Below are positions 6,317 to 7,032 of a DNA stretch of 7,032 nucleotides, piece after piece; within the stretch, counting starts at the first letter, position 1; every line of letters begins with the position of its first letter. This DNA comes from Spirochaetaceae bacterium (GTDB lineage Bacteria > Spirochaetota > Spirochaetia > SZUA-6 > Fen-1364). Position numbers and translations under genes: made by a program. The stretch is taken from contig PMZS01000226.1 in the NCBI GenBank assembly GCA_003170115.1, positions 1 to 7,032 on the forward strand. Direction: 5' to 3'. The notes beneath the pieces were generated by a model. The model saw nothing but the letters and a program-made list of their open reading frames with translations, ran no database searches and had not been told where the DNA came from.

Positions 6317-7032
6317 CTACTTTCCGTAGAACGTGCGGCCGCCGTCGGCCATGATCTCCTGGCCGCAGATGAAGTCGCCCCACGGGCTGGCCAGGAAGGC
6401 CACCAGGCCAGCGACATCCTCGGGCCTGCCAAGCCGCCCGACAGGGATCTGGGAGGTGAGCTTCTTCTTTGCTTCCGCATCGGCATAGCGCTGCTTCAAA
6501 AGCTCGGTCGCGATCACGCAGGGGTGCACGATGTTGGTGAGGATCCCCTTCTTCGCGTAATTCCTGCACAGGTAGGTCTTCACGCCGGTCAAGCCCGCCT
6601 TGGCGGCCGCGTAGTCAATGGCCCCGCCCCCGCCGTCGAACACCGCACTCGAGCCTATGAGGATGATGCGGCCGTGCCCCCGGGCCAGCATGTGCGGGAC
6701 TGCGGCTCGCACGGCGTAGTATGCCGTGTCGAGGTTGATTGCTATTGCCTGCTCCCACTCCTCGTCAGTCTCGGTCTCGACGGGGCGCGCGGTGTTCACG
6801 CCCGCGTTGCACACCAGGATATCGATGGAGCCCCGCTCGGCCGCCACGGCGTTCACCAGGCGGCGCATCGCGGCCCCGTCGCGGGCGTCCGTCGTCTCCG
6901 CGCGCGCCCCGCCGCCCTCGCGGCGGATGCCGTCAAGAAAATCCGCCACCTGCGCGGCACGCTCCGGGTTTCCCGTGTGGGTGAACACAGTGAACGCGCC
7001 GGCGCGGCAGAGGTGCTCGACGATGGACCCGC
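6317..7032 (-). CDS. Short-chain dehydrogenase/reductase, FabG-like, N-terminus outside window
   Basis: The 237 residues in the window form nearly all of a classical SDR, an NAD(P)-dependent oxidoreductase with a Rossmann fold. The start is cut by the window edge: the first visible residues, GSIVEHLCRAGA, correspond to the helix after the dinucleotide-binding TGxxxGxG loop, so perhaps 15-20 residues are missing. Visible motifs, numbered from the first complete codon, are CNAG (74-77), the structural Asn99 in AINLD, catalytic Ser (SS at 127-128), and Tyr140-x3-Lys144 (YAAAK). The usual Pro-Gly after the active site is Pro170-Cys171. The end GQEIMADGGRTFYGK is typical of the family. A GTG at 6986-6988 could be read as a start, but the upstream codons stay open and fit the fold, so it is internal. 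It probably oxidises or reduces a hydroxyl/carbonyl of the pathway substrate; many SDRs share these motifs, so specificity is unknown. Confidence 0.92.
   Translation of the reverse strand, partial: GSIVEHLCRAGAFTVFTHTGNPERAAQVADFLDGIRREGGGARAETTDARDGAAMRRLVNAVAAERGSIDILVCNAGVNTARPVETETDEEWEQAIAINLDTAYYAVRAAVPHMLARGHGRIILIGSSAVFDGGGGAIDYAAAKAGLTGVKTYLCRNYAKKGILTNIVHPCVIATELLKQRYADAEAKKKLTSQIPVGRLGRPEDVAGLVAFLASPWGDFICGQEIMADGGRTFYGK

Noticed and set aside
16..6319. TAG read as pyrrolysine, considered because of the methyltransferase-like context.
   Set aside because: Each TAG falls at the natural end of its protein family, with the next start or ribosome binding site right after it, and no family member is interrupted internally. 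TAG is acting as a stop.

Overview
The window is a single-strand metabolic gene block. All six genes read on the minus strand, so transcription runs from high to low coordinates. In that order they are: a short-chain dehydrogenase/reductase whose start lies off the right edge (6317-7032); a uroporphyrinogen-decarboxylase-fold (URO-D) protein carrying a Gly-Cys-Cys-Glu-Pro motif (4977-6263); a periplasmic sugar-type substrate-binding protein (3861-4841); a double-domain sugar ABC ATPase of the RbsA/MglA type (2247-3755); a RbsC-type permease (1268-2254); and a second, different URO-D-fold protein (16-1254). No RNA gene, insertion sequence, CRISPR array or phage element is visible. The plus strand shows only mirror-frame open reading frames.

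The binding protein, ATPase, permease and last URO-D gene look like one transcription unit. A good extended -10 promoter with a palindrome in its spacer sits just upstream of the binding-protein gene. A strong stem-loop follows that gene. The ATPase and permease genes overlap by 8 bases, and the last URO-D gene starts 13 bases after the permease, with its ribosome binding site touching the permease stop codon. The reductase and first URO-D gene are 53 bases apart and lie upstream of that promoter, so they may be read from a promoter outside the window as well as running into the importer genes.

The three ABC genes form a complete CUT2-type importer for a monosaccharide or similar small polar ligand. 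The neighbours are a reductase and two divergent URO-D-fold proteins, not the sugar kinase and isomerase usually found beside such importers. Neither URO-D protein looks like heme-pathway HemE: they are longer, differ from each other and sit in a catabolic context. The Cys-Cys protein could hold zinc as cobamide methyltransferases of this superfamily do. The other has Asp/His residues at the corresponding places. My working idea is that the imported ligand is modified by URO-D-fold chemistry, such as methyl transfer or decarboxylation, together with an oxidation/reduction step. The substrate cannot be read from the sequence, and no corrinoid protein is present in the window.

The organism is a fairly GC-rich bacterium. 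The binding-protein signal peptide (Lys-Lys, a long Leu/Val core, then AATGALFGQ) is reminiscent of spirochaetes, and clusters of this style are familiar from anaerobic spirochaetes, Chloroflexi and Firmicutes; the assignment is a low-confidence guess. All six genes end in TAG, which is unusual for a GC-rich bacterium and may help identify the lineage.
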